Shown: positions 1 to 8,077 of the stretch, piece after piece
How positions within the stretch are numbered: position 1 is the first letter of the stretch
Layout: each line of letters opens with the position of its first letter
From: Methanosarcina sp. MSH10X1
Lineage (GTDB): Archaea > Halobacteriota > Methanosarcinia > Methanosarcinales > Methanosarcinaceae
NCBI RefSeq assembly: GCF_004099695.1
Contig: NZ_SCHL01000003.1
Location: 62,001 to 126,000, forward strand
Direction of reading: 5' to 3'
Length of the DNA: 64,000 bases
Translations under genes and position numbers: made by a program
The notes under the pieces: model-generated
What the model saw: only the letters and a program-made list of their open reading frames with translations
What the model was told of the DNA's origin: nothing
Database searches by the model: none

Positions 1-544
1 CAGATTTCATGCCTTCGAGATCATCTGCAAAATGGCATGAGGGATCGGCCGGGTCTCCATAGTTAGCCTCAGTAATAAGGACGTCACAGGGAGGAAGCCC
101 GTCTGCATCTTTGATATCCCCTGTAACCAGAATCCTTGTACCTACGTCGTTTTCCCAGTAAAAAGCCGTTGCTCCTACCGTATGTTCCGTGGGGAAAGTC
201 TTTACTTTTGTTCCTTCGATATCGATTTCATTCCCAAGCCTGAACGTGCTGCCCGCGTATTTCCTGTCATGCCGGATTTCAAGCGCCACTGCGGTTTTTT
301 CCGAACAGACGGCATTGGGAGAGAGCATAGCCGATTTTCCGTGATGGTCGGAATGGGCATGGGTAATGAGATAGGCATCGGGCTGGAGATGCTTTCCAGG
401 CGTGCGGGTAGTGTCAACGGAAAAGGTGCGCAAGTCCCCGGCACAGTCCCTGAACCGGATGGAAATATGCGGTTTAAAAGTCCCGCGAGAGTTGCGCTGC
501 CTGAGCGCCAGCACACCAAGATCAATAAGTTTTTTAGAAATCAC
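1..544 (-). CDS. Metallo-beta-lactamase fold hydrolase, 5' part (runs off left edge)
   Basis: The minus-strand frame is open from a GTG at 544 to the window edge, giving about 181 residues. It contains the metal-binding signature THAHSDHHGKSA near residues 64-75, then a second His-containing strand (FPTEHTVGA) and a Gly-Asp motif (VTGDIKD). This is the N-terminal half of a metallo-beta-lactamase fold enzyme, of the type seen in archaeal nuclease-like MBL proteins (exonuclease / CPSF / SNM1 relatives). The substrate cannot be told from the visible part. The start follows a weak AAGGA-like site, and a TATA-like element (CTTAAATATC) sits about 28 bases upstream, so the leader is very short. A 124-codon open frame on the other strand is a shadow of this gene. 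Confidence 0.75.
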   Translation of the reverse strand, partial: MISKKLIDLGVLALRQRNSRGTFKPHISIRFRDCAGDLRTFSVDTTRTPGKHLQPDAYLITHAHSDHHGKSAMLSPNAVCSEKTAVALEIRHDRKYAGSTFRLGNEIDIEGTKVKTFPTEHTVGATAFYWENDVGTRILVTGDIKDADGLPPCDVLITEANYGDPADPSCHFADDLEGMKS

Positions 545-966
545 GTAAATCCTTGAGGAAATAATACTTAAGATATTTAAGCTTAGGGAAAAGCTGTAGA
601 TTCGTATACATCTTGAGACATAAAAATATGAAATTAGCATTGAAGCCAGATCAGACTTGTTTCAAATAGAGCCGGAATCTCTAAAATAAAATCAATACCT
701 GAGAAATTCAAAACCACGGGAGATCAGTTATTCCCCGGATGCAAGCCTTTTTAAAAAGAGCGTAAAAGAACTTAATAAATAAGAAAAAGTCTCGAGATCT
801 TGAAAAGTAAACCTCAGTTATGCTTTAATGTTTTTTACTTCCTCCTGAAATCAGCCTTTTCCAAAAAAAATTAAGCCGGAGATCGGACCGCAAAAGCGCG
901 AAAGCTTCGACATCTTTACGGTCGATCCCCAGTAAAGCATCCGATAGCATCCTTACCCTGCCCGGA
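545..966. other. Intergenic region, no gene seen
   Basis: AT-rich spacer between the MBL gene and the DUF1699 gene, both read leftward. It holds the putative TATA element of the MBL gene near 567-577. An overlapping open frame running leftward from 1046 to 825 starts inside the DUF1699 gene in another frame and has no ribosome-binding site of its own; I do not call it. Confidence 0.5.
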
Positions 967-1374
967 TCAGGCAGAGGCTTCCTTGGTGATGATATAAGCA
1001 ACCAGTTCGGGATTAAGCTTGCTTTCCCTTGAGACCCTTGCTTCAATATCCTCAGTGGATCTGCCTTCTGACCTCATCTCCTTTATTTTTTCAGTAACCG
1101 AGGACGGAATGGTGTAATATTCGTTTATATCTTTTCTGTGACCCCATACATCACCTTCGATGAGCTGGATTCTCTGCATCTGAAGGAACATTTCTATGGA
1201 TTTTGAAACTGTGGCCATATAAGATTTGGGTAACTGAATTACCTCAAGTCTCGGGCAGGTCTCAACCAGTCCCAAAACATCCTTGTTCGACGGCCTGAAA
1301 GCCAGGTGAACAACACGCTCATTAGGGTTAAGTGTAAAGATTTCTTCTCTGGAACTAACCACTCGGATTTTCAT
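967..1374 (-). CDS. DUF1699 family protein
   Basis: A 135-residue soluble protein starting MKIRVVSSREEIF, which I recognise as the DUF1699 family, essentially confined to Methanosarcina and relatives and present there in several copies. The function is unknown. The C-terminal half (TIPSSVTEKIKEMRSEGRSTEDIEAR) is charged and helical and could bind nucleic acid or protein, but no named domain is visible. The ATG at 1374 has a purine-rich GGGAAGAG stretch upstream. A TATA-like stretch (ATAAATATTTATA) lies about 70-80 bases upstream of the start. Confidence 0.75.
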   Translation of the reverse strand: MKIRVVSSREEIFTLNPNERVVHLAFRPSNKDVLGLVETCPRLEVIQLPKSYMATVSKSIEMFLQMQRIQLIEGDVWGHRKDINEYYTIPSSVTEKIKEMRSEGRSTEDIEARVSRESKLNPELVAYIITKEASA

Positions 1375-2071
1375 GTTTTTCTCTTCCCACTGTAAATTTT
1401 TTTACGTTTTTACATTGATATAAGTAGGACATACTGACTATAAATATTTATCTCATTCAACTAACATTATTTAGATAGTATTCTCGATTTTCTATCCGCA
1501 AAATATTTTTTAGATCCTCCAACACAGAAAAGGAAAATGGAGCGCATGCAATTATTACGAATCGTTTTCTATTTTGATTCCCTTTTCACCATTGCTACTT
1601 ATAGAATTTTTTCTTAGTAACTGATATAATTATTATTGTTCTTATGAAGATATCATATCTTTTCACCAGGTAGCCTCAGCAAGACATTTTCAGTCTTAAT
1701 GAGGGAAATTCGGTTACGGATAAGTTTGTTAAAAATGGCCCGCAGTGGGCAGTGGAGCACAGAAAGGAGCTACCTAAACGTTTCACATAAAAGAAATGAA
1801 ATTTATCTGAAAAAGAAATGAAATTTATCTGAAAAAAAATAAGGCTCATCTGTGAAAGAAATAAAGATCACTGAAAAAGAAATAAACTTGCTACAAAGGA
1901 AATAGGATTTACCCATAAGCAAATAAAAGCTCGTAAAGAAATAGTCAGATCTGGAGATATATTTTCACTTAAATTTTCAGTCGCATGAGCTATAAGAAAG
2001 CTTAAAAAGCAGGCAAAGATTAACCCGGGTTCTGGAGTCCCCCGGGCGGTCTTTGTCAGAAGAACTGAAGG
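1375..2071. other. Intergenic region with promoter and degenerate 22-bp repeats
   Basis: No gene is seen in these 700 bases. The left end carries the DUF1699 promoter. The right half holds purine-rich tandem repeats (see 1791-1857) and, near 2020-2052, a GC-rich patch just after the thioredoxin stop codon. Confidence 0.5.
1791..1857. repeat. 22-bp tandem repeat, two exact copies and a decayed third
   Basis: The unit AAGAAATGAAATTTATCTGA plus AA occurs at 1791-1812 and 1813-1834, followed by a degenerate copy. Further GAAATAAA-type echoes continue to about 1935. No start codon or ribosome-binding site is associated, so it is a non-coding slippage repeat. Confidence 0.8.
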
Positions 2072-2338
2072 TCAGAGGAGCCTATCGAGCTCCGATGCCA
2101 GTATACTGCCCTGAGTTACCCCCATGAAGCGTTTTACTTCAGTCCCGTCTTTCTCAATGATCAGGGTGGGGACAGCGTGTATGCCGTATTTGGATGCCAT
2201 CTCCTGGTTTTCATCCACATCGACAACTTTGAACTCAACTTTATCCCCGTACTTTTTCTCGAGCTCTTCAAGAATCGGTTTTTGCATCCTGCAAGGTCCA
2301 CACCATGTTGCGGAAAAGTCCAATAACATCGGTTTCAT
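2072..2338 (-). CDS. Thioredoxin / small glutaredoxin-like protein
   Basis: An 88-residue single-domain thioredoxin fold with the active site WCGPC at residues 12-16 and the cis-proline loop VPTLI near residues 57-61, both required for dithiol-disulfide exchange. It is shorter than the E. coli thioredoxin (about 108) because the first beta strand is missing, as is common in small archaeal thioredoxins. It should act in the cytoplasm as a protein disulfide reductase. Start ATG at 2338 follows an AGGTGAT site by five bases. It is the last gene on the same strand as the THF island, but a 290-base gap upstream suggests its own promoter. Confidence 0.92.
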   Translation of the reverse strand: MKPMLLDFSATWCGPCRMQKPILEELEKKYGDKVEFKVVDVDENQEMASKYGIHAVPTLIIEKDGTEVKRFMGVTQGSILASELDRLL

Positions 2339-2631
2339 AAAATCACCTGTATATTTTGAAACGTCTGAGACTTTCTTTTTTGTTTAATCCACTCCGGGAA
2401 GCTTACAGAAGAATCATACATATGCTGGCTGTAAGGCCTGTACGATAAAGCTGCCGGAAACCCAATCCTGATGATAAGCGACCTGAAAGCTGGATTTACC
2501 AAATACAGGGTCGGGACTTAATAATTGTATATATTATCTTCGAGAATATATAACGCTTATCTCAAGCTAGCGGGTTTTACTGTAAACATATTCTAAGAGA
2601 AAGCCTCACTGAATTCAACTGAACTAAGGAA

Positions 2632-3441
2632 TTATTCATTTTTCCCCGTATATTTGTTTCCGGTCCTGCCCCGAATTACGTTGCCGAAATACATACAACC
2701 CTCCATAGAGATCGTTGGCATATCCGGAGACTCATTCACCATACTTACAGGAGCGCCACGGACCAGCACGCAGGGCACTCTTTCCCCGGCTTCTCCCATA
2801 AGAAGTTCGGCAGCCGAGACAAGGTTATCTGCTACAGCCTTATACGTAATACGCAGAGGTCTCCCATAGATATCATTAGACCCCCGGGCATCTTCCACAG
2901 GCACAAAGCCTGAGACTCCAAGCGCGATCCCCGAACAGCCAAGCCTGAGAGGCTGCGTCCTGCTATCTCCGATGATTACCCCAAGCCTGCATGAGTAACG
3001 CTGCTCAAGCCTGTGCCGGATATTGTCGGAACTTTTTCGAGGGTCTTCCGGAAGCAGGATTACATGGCCTTCAGGTGCATTGGAAGCATCAATGCCTGCA
3101 TTGGGAGCCAGAACACCTTTTGTAATTGTAAGAGCAGCTCCGGGCACGCCCCCGAAAATCTCATCGCACTCCTGAAGTATGAGTTCCATTTCCCTGGGAT
3201 CAATACCATACCGTTCCCCAAGCTCCTTTGCCCTTTTGCCGGGAGTGACACTTGTAAGCCTGACGACTCTTTTTTCTGCCGTGCCGACCGCTGATTCGGC
3301 AAGCACGAAAATATCCCCGTCAACCGGGACAAGACCTGATTCCTCCAGAGCCGTTTCTAAAATCTGTACCACATCGTCCCCTTCCCGGATTACAGGGGTC
3401 TTTATCCCGAACATCTGGATGGAAGTGTTTTCTGAACTCAT
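2632..3441 (-). CDS. CofE-family (COG1478) glutamate ligase, candidate folate glutamyl ligase
   Basis: A 269-residue protein with the hallmarks of F420-0:gamma-glutamyl ligase: an N-terminal GIKTPVIREGDDV strand-turn, the NAGIDASN motif, the IIGDSRTQPLR metal/GTP loop, GCSGIALGVSG, and AELLMGEAGE. True CofE adds glutamate to coenzyme F420-0 with GTP. This copy lies in a cluster of tetrahydrofolate genes, downstream of metF on the same strand. No FolC-type (Mur ligase) dihydrofolate synthase gene is in the window. COG1478 proteins have been proposed to replace FolC in Chlamydia. I therefore think this is a folate-pathway paralog, by inference; an ordinary cofE remains the main alternative. The start ATG at 3441 has a weak AGGCAAT site. 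Confidence 0.8.
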   Translation of the reverse strand: MSSENTSIQMFGIKTPVIREGDDVVQILETALEESGLVPVDGDIFVLAESAVGTAEKRVVRLTSVTPGKRAKELGERYGIDPREMELILQECDEIFGGVPGAALTITKGVLAPNAGIDASNAPEGHVILLPEDPRKSSDNIRHRLEQRYSCRLGVIIGDSRTQPLRLGCSGIALGVSGFVPVEDARGSNDIYGRPLRITYKAVADNLVSAAELLMGEAGERVPCVLVRGAPVSMVNESPDMPTISMEGCMYFGNVIRGRTGNKYTGKNE

Positions 3442-3700
3442 ATTCTATTGCCTTTAGAAGCTAATAATTTGCCTGTTTTGCTGAATCAAAAATAGATGCG
3501 AAATCAAAGCGTAAAATACTGCAGGATATTGATAAAGGTATCCAAAGGCTTTAAAAAAGATGCGAGGCGATCAGCAAATAAAATGCTCAGGGAGAATAAA
3601 AGACTCAGGCACGGGACACAGGGTAATACAGAACTCTACCGCTGAAAAAGTGGAAAAAAGATTCTTCCGGTGCAGAGCCTATTTAAACCCCCCACAGTAA

Positions 3701-4579
3701 TTATTTTCCGGAAAGTCCAGCCAGAGAAAGCAGTTTTGGAGTATTCTTATGCGAACCTACAGGCATGATGTGGACTCCTCTTGAGAGTTTAATAAGCTCT
3801 TTTATAGTCTCCGAAGCTATGGAAAGGCCTTCTTCCACCGGGTCAGGTGCGTCTTTTATGCGGAGCATAATCTCCTCAGGCACATTAATTCCCGAAATAT
3901 TTTTGTTCATGAATTCTGCCATGCCCAGGGATTTGAGGGGAATCAGCCCGGCAATAACAGGTACTTCAAGGTGGCTGGTAGCCTCCATAAACTCTTCGAA
4001 CATGCCCACATCATAGACAGCCTGAGTCTGAATAAAGTCAGCTCCGCACCTGACTTTCTTTTCAAGCTTTATGAGCTGGATTGTTTTCTCGGGATCTATG
4101 CCAGAGACCGCCCCTGCACAAAAAGAAGTCCCTCCGTCCAGCCTGTTTCCTGCGAAATCTATGCCTGAATCTAGCTTTCGGACAAGTTGAAGAAACTGCA
4201 CGGAATCGAGATCGTATACGGGCTTTGAACCAGGGTGATCCCCACAAGAAGGAAAATCCCCTGTCATCAAGCAGATATTCCGGATACCCAGAGCATATGC
4301 TCCCAGAAGATCTGACTGAAGCCCGATCCTGTTCCTATCCCTGCAGGTAAGCTGCATAATAGGCTCATGCCCTTCGTCAAGCAGAAGCTTGCTAAAAGCC
4401 AGAGAACTCATGTGCATAATCGAGCACTGATTGTCTGTAACATTTAGAGCATCTGCAATGCCTTTGAGCTGACGAGCATCTTCCAGGGGGGCTGAAAACC
4501 TTGTGCCCTTGGGAGGGGAGACTTCAGCAGTAACCAGAAATTTGCTGGAATTCAGTTTTTCACGAAAATTAAAAAGCAT
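3701..4579 (-). CDS. metF: Methylenetetrahydrofolate reductase
   Basis: A 292-residue TIM-barrel protein of the MetF family. It should reduce 5,10-methylene-THF to 5-methyl-THF using FAD. Visible family features are the AEVSPPKG opening strand with its catalytic Glu, NVTDNQ, LTCRDRNR, the flavin-site stretch NICLMTGD, and the barrel strand CGADFIQTQAVYD. No C-terminal regulatory domain is present, as in bacterial short MetF. Its usual acetogen partner MetV is encoded 730 bases upstream on the same strand. A TTTAAATA box lies about 27 bases before the start codon with no ribosome-binding site between, so the transcript is probably leaderless. Confidence 0.92.
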   Translation of the reverse strand: MLFNFREKLNSSKFLVTAEVSPPKGTRFSAPLEDARQLKGIADALNVTDNQCSIMHMSSLAFSKLLLDEGHEPIMQLTCRDRNRIGLQSDLLGAYALGIRNICLMTGDFPSCGDHPGSKPVYDLDSVQFLQLVRKLDSGIDFAGNRLDGGTSFCAGAVSGIDPEKTIQLIKLEKKVRCGADFIQTQAVYDVGMFEEFMEATSHLEVPVIAGLIPLKSLGMAEFMNKNISGINVPEEIMLRIKDAPDPVEEGLSIASETIKELIKLSRGVHIMPVGSHKNTPKLLSLAGLSGK

Positions 4580-4601
4580 TGAATAAGAATATTAGGAATG
4601 A

Positions 4602-4609
4602 AATTATTT
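4602..4609 (-). promoter_or_regulatory. Box A (TATA) of metF, probably leaderless
   Basis: TTTAAATA on the minus strand is centred about 27 bases before the metF ATG. This is the archaeal TATA-to-start spacing, so transcription should begin at or next to the start codon. Confidence 0.5.
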
Positions 4610-4709
4610 AAACCATGCTCCTCAGGAGCACGACAACGTAAGGAACACCAGATTTCTTGACTAATTTTAAGTGCTGAGGAGAAAAATAATGTAATTGTTC
4701 CTCTAGCTT

Positions 4710-4808
4710 TGTTCCGGTCAGCCCCTGACTGATTCCGTCAACGGCTCCCTCACATAGCCTCACTCAACCGTCCTTCGGGTAATTATGCCTCAGGACGGTT
4801 CCCGGCAT
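4710..4808 (-). ncRNA. Candidate structured RNA or leader element upstream of metF
   Basis: Read on the minus strand this patch can form three successive hairpins: AACCGTCCT (4792-4800) pairs perfectly with AGGACGGTT (4766-4774) around a 17-base loop; then a GGCT/AGCC arm; then GTCAG-GGG-CTGAC. It encodes nothing recognisable. It could be a terminator for metV, a small RNA, or a regulatory leader; the predicted leaderless metF promoter lies further downstream, which argues against a simple metF leader. Confidence 0.3.
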
Positions 4809-5308
4809 TATGTTAATTTAAATTGTTTTCAAGATCAAAATTAATCATATCTAAACCAGAGTTAGTCTTTCTTCAGTTTAAGATAATATTCTTCAGACTA
4901 TTCTTCAGACCAGGATCAAGCTTCTTTCGGGCTAGCAGATTAACCTGCGGCTCTTTAGCACCAGCCGGTTTTAGCCTGTATGGAACAGAATCAGATTCAG
5001 GGGATTAGCAACTTTGACTAACTCAGCAGGTTTAAAATAAGACCGGCCTTTATTTAAGGATAAGAAGAATGGGATTCTCAAACCGCCTTTATCTCTTTAC
5101 CGTTAAGATCCAGGACAAAGGGTTTTAGGGTTTTTAATCTCAGTTCGCAGAATTTCCGTATATAAAAAACGGCCTGGAGAGAGTTTTCAACCTTATTAAA
5201 AGTAATGAATAAAAAATGGAAGTTAGTTATTCGAACTGGGTGGAAATCGAGTTAATTATTAAATGAAAAAAAGAGGTAAATTATGTAAATTAAAAGAGTT
5301 AAAAAGAG

Positions 5309-5923
5309 TTACTTAATTCCATGCTCCTGTGGGGCATGAACCGTGTAAAGAAGATCAAGCCTGTTGATTTTATTCAGTCTGTTATAAATCAGAGTCCACA
5401 CACAGTCGTTCTCTCTATTGACTTCACACATCCCGTCAATAGATCCTCCACAAGGTCCATTCAGAAGACTTTTTGGACACTGGGCTTTGGGGCAGAGACC
5501 CCCGAATTCACCAATTGTGCATTTTCCACACATTACACACTGATCTGAGAGCAGCTTACCTTCACTTGAGCCTCCCAGAGAGAGAGTATCATTTGAACCT
5601 AATACAGGCACCTCCGTTACACTTGCAACCGTTGAGATTCCACTACCACAGCCCATAACCAGGATGCAGCGCGCCTCTCTGATCTTTTCATTCTTCTGGA
5701 CCAGGGCGTCAAAAGACCGGACGCTGCAGGCTGCGGTGGGGAGAGCCCAGCCCACTACATGCTTTCCGTTTTCCTCAAGCCGTCTGCACATCTCAAGCAC
5801 CTCGGGTTCTCCACCGGTCTTCAGTTTTGCAGCGCAGACATTGCATCCGATTACGAAGATATAGTCCTCGTCCTTTAACAGAGCCAGGATTTCCTCAAGG
5901 GGTTTTGCTGAAGTTATAATCAT
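5309..5923 (-). CDS. metV: MetV-like zinc protein, methylenetetrahydrofolate reductase partner
   Basis: A 204-residue Cys-rich protein of the methylenetetrahydrofolate reductase C-terminal domain family (MetV of acetogens). The N-terminal half has GCNVCAAK and VMGCGSG. The C-terminal half has a dense Cys cluster, CVMCGKC, LCPKAQCPKSLLNGPCGG, MCEV and DCVW, expected to hold zinc and possibly an iron-sulfur centre. In acetogens MetV binds MetF and passes electrons for methyl-THF formation. I place the start at the ATG at 5923, which has a GAGGT site and begins two bases after the folP stop; an in-frame ATG 48 bases upstream would overlap folP. It is translationally coupled to folP and works with metF. 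Confidence 0.87.
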   Translation of the reverse strand: MIITSAKPLEEILALLKDEDYIFVIGCNVCAAKLKTGGEPEVLEMCRRLEENGKHVVGWALPTAACSVRSFDALVQKNEKIREARCILVMGCGSGISTVASVTEVPVLGSNDTLSLGGSSEGKLLSDQCVMCGKCTIGEFGGLCPKAQCPKSLLNGPCGGSIDGMCEVNRENDCVWTLIYNRLNKINRLDLLYTVHAPQEHGIK

Positions 5924-5925
5924 AA

Positions 5926-7152
5926 TTACCTCAAATATCGATATTCCAGATCGCTCCGGTTTGCAATACATTCACGAATCATTTCGGCAATAAGCGGAAG
6001 AGAACGCGCCTGCCCTTCAAGTTTCCTGGCAAGGCGCCCAAGCTGAAGCAGAGTGCCCATTACGAGCACATCAGTCGCCTCTGTTTCATGGGAAACCGCA
6101 TCTCTTGTCAGGGCTGCATCCCCTCCCCGAGCGAGCATTTCTTGCTTTATTATCAAAGCCTCGGTGGTTGTAAGGTTAGAGATTTTCAGCATAAGATGAA
6201 CGCTTTTGTCCTGCATCACCTGTGAACCGGTCCTGGTTACCCCAAGTTTCCGCATTACAATGGCTGCGTCCTGTGGAGACTTTACTTCAACTACAGAGAC
6301 CTCATACCTGCCTTCTTTTACTACACTTGGCCGGCTCCTGAGAGCACCTGAAAGCTTTACAACATCGGAGGTCTGAAGCACATCATGCGTACGGATAATA
6401 TGAGCACCTTTGTAAACTGCAATAGCTGCTGCAGCCAGACTGCCGTAGAGCCTTTCAGTAGCAGGTTTTCCAAGTACATCTCCTATGAAAGATTTTCTTG
6501 AGAGGGCCGCTAGCAAAGGTTTTTCAAAAATTTTAAGACGTTCGAAATCGTCGAGGGTTTCGAAGTCATAGATGGGAAGTTTTTCTTCCGTCCATCTGCC
6601 TATTGCAGGGTCAAGTATAAGATTTTTCGGATTTATACCGCCTGCTTCAGCAGCCTGTATTATGGAGTCAAGCGATCCGATAATGGCATCCATTCCGAGA
6701 GGATCACCCGGAACCTTGTTTGAGGCCATGACAACAGCAGGACATCCGTAGTCTGCTACCACCTTAATCATTCCGGGGTCTGCCGTAAACCCGGAAACGT
6801 CATTAATCAGCTGAGCTCCGTTTTTAAGAGCTTCTTCCGCGATTTCGGAAAACATGGTGTCCACCGAGATCACGGCATCCACATTACCTTCAAGAGCTTC
6901 GAGCACTGGTAAAAGACGTTTGAGTTCTTCTTTCCTGCTTATAGGTTCGGAGAAGCGCCAGGTTGAACGGGCTCCAAGATCAAGAAAAGTTGCTCCATCC
7001 TCAACCATTTTCAGAGCTATATCAAGCGCAGAGTCCGGACTTATAACCGAGCTTTCGTAAAATGATTCCGGGCTCAGGTTAATAATACCCATTACATGTG
7101 AGGGGTACTGGTCTCCTAATTTCATACCGCAGATATCAGTATCAACAACCAT
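5926..7152 (-). CDS. folP: Dihydropteroate synthase with bacterial-type C-terminal extension
   Basis: About 408 residues. The first 270 form a dihydropteroate synthase TIM barrel: GIINLSPESFYES (pterin site), FLDLGARST, SVDTM, INDVSG, ILDPAIGRW, LAALSRKSFIG and IIRTHDV (start of the last strands). It would condense hydroxymethyl-dihydropterin diphosphate with p-aminobenzoate. The remaining 130 residues, containing LIIKQEMLARGGDAALTR and TDVLVMGTLLQLGRLARKL, match my memory of the extension on clostridial/Moorella-type DHPS proteins. Archaeal methanopterin synthesis uses a different condensing enzyme, so this gene points to genuine folate synthesis. Start ATG 7152 is preferred to an in-frame TTG nine bases upstream. 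Confidence 0.9.
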   Translation of the reverse strand: MVVDTDICGMKLGDQYPSHVMGIINLSPESFYESSVISPDSALDIALKMVEDGATFLDLGARSTWRFSEPISRKEELKRLLPVLEALEGNVDAVISVDTMFSEIAEEALKNGAQLINDVSGFTADPGMIKVVADYGCPAVVMASNKVPGDPLGMDAIIGSLDSIIQAAEAGGINPKNLILDPAIGRWTEEKLPIYDFETLDDFERLKIFEKPLLAALSRKSFIGDVLGKPATERLYGSLAAAAIAVYKGAHIIRTHDVLQTSDVVKLSGALRSRPSVVKEGRYEVSVVEVKSPQDAAIVMRKLGVTRTGSQVMQDKSVHLMLKISNLTTTEALIIKQEMLARGGDAALTRDAVSHETEATDVLVMGTLLQLGRLARKLEGQARSLPLIAEMIRECIANRSDLEYRYLR

Positions 7153-8077
7153 TTTTGACAACCAGATTTATGGGTTTTAAATGAATTAACACCAGCAGAC
7201 ACTTAATATACACTTGTAAACAGGCATTGACGGAAGCCGGATTCACAGGGATTTTTCAATTGCCATATATTTTAACAATACGACACTCATCGCAGAGGTG
7301 TAATTTATTTCGTTTTCCGGGAGATTCTATGAAAGTGTTTTTTATTCCGTCACCAGAAATTTCCGGATAGGGGGAATTTAATTGATGGAGAATTATAAGG
7401 CTTAAGTGAATAATCACTGTAATCATATATTAATTAATACATATCAGCTGAATTTATCAGGTAGATTTGATTAAGACCTGTTTAAGAAAGGGCTGAACAC
7501 GTTTCAAAATTTACATTGGACCTCATTCTACCGGCCGAACATTTTATAGTATTAAATCCATAGAATTAAACTCAAAAGATCATTTCGAGTATTACGGGCA
7601 GGAAACTGTTACTGTAGTTAAATAAGCTTCAATAATACATAAAAATATTGATGTGTGGAATTAGTCTGATACAATTGGGAAAGCAATATCGTACATTAAT
7701 TAAGGAATTATCTATAAAAACCAACTGCTGTTATCGTAAACCGGCAAGAAGGAGGAAACAGGGTCGGATTTCCTGATCTGGCACAATTGGGAAAGACAAC
7801 TTTGCTTGCTTTAATGTGAAATGGGCAAGATAAGAAGTATACGAACTGATAGTCCCATACCTTAACCTTACAATCCGGCACCTTAACCTGCTTCTGATGC
7901 TTTAAAACCTGACAACACAGTGCTTTAATGTGATATCCGGTGTCACAAAGTTTACTTAATAGCTATACGAATGTCACGGAAATCTAAAAAATGCTATCAC
8001 GATAAAAAAGAAGATTAAAAAGCCTGGTAAAAAAGCCTTAATAAAAGGCCTGGTAAAAAGGCCTTAATAAAAAAGCT
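7153..8077. other. Long intergenic region between folD and folP
   Basis: About 925 bases with no intact gene. It contains a short open stretch that resembles the end of a lost gene (7497-7625), two copies of ACAATTGGGAAAG (about 7670-7683 and 7782-7794), and an AT-rich segment before folP that probably holds its promoter. The break splits the THF island into at least two transcription units. Confidence 0.5.
7497..7625 (+). pseudogene. Possible C-terminal remnant of an unidentified gene
   Basis: After a stop at 7494-7496 the plus strand is open for 42 codons to a TAA at 7623, without a start codon. The translation contains YIGPHSTGRTFYSIKS and HFEYYGQETVTVVK, which looks like beta-sheet protein rather than random sequence. 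The family is not recognised, and it may be chance. Confidence 0.2.

Larger units (their letters stand above)
4580..5308. other. Intergenic region between metV and metF
   Basis: No convincing gene. The metF promoter lies at its left end (4602-4609). A GC-rich, hairpin-forming patch at 4710-4808 stands out from the AT-rich surroundings and is listed separately. A 61-codon plus-strand frame at 4823 is low-complexity and lacks a ribosome-binding site. Confidence 0.5.

Noticed and set aside
182-556. 124-codon open frame on the plus strand
   Set aside because: It lies antisense to the metallo-beta-lactamase gene, which has a clear metal-binding motif in the other strand.
825-1046. 73-codon minus-strand frame at the end of the DUF1699 gene
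   Set aside because: It overlaps the DUF1699 gene in another frame, has no ribosome-binding site and no family; a frameshifted tail was considered, but the DUF1699 protein already has its normal length.
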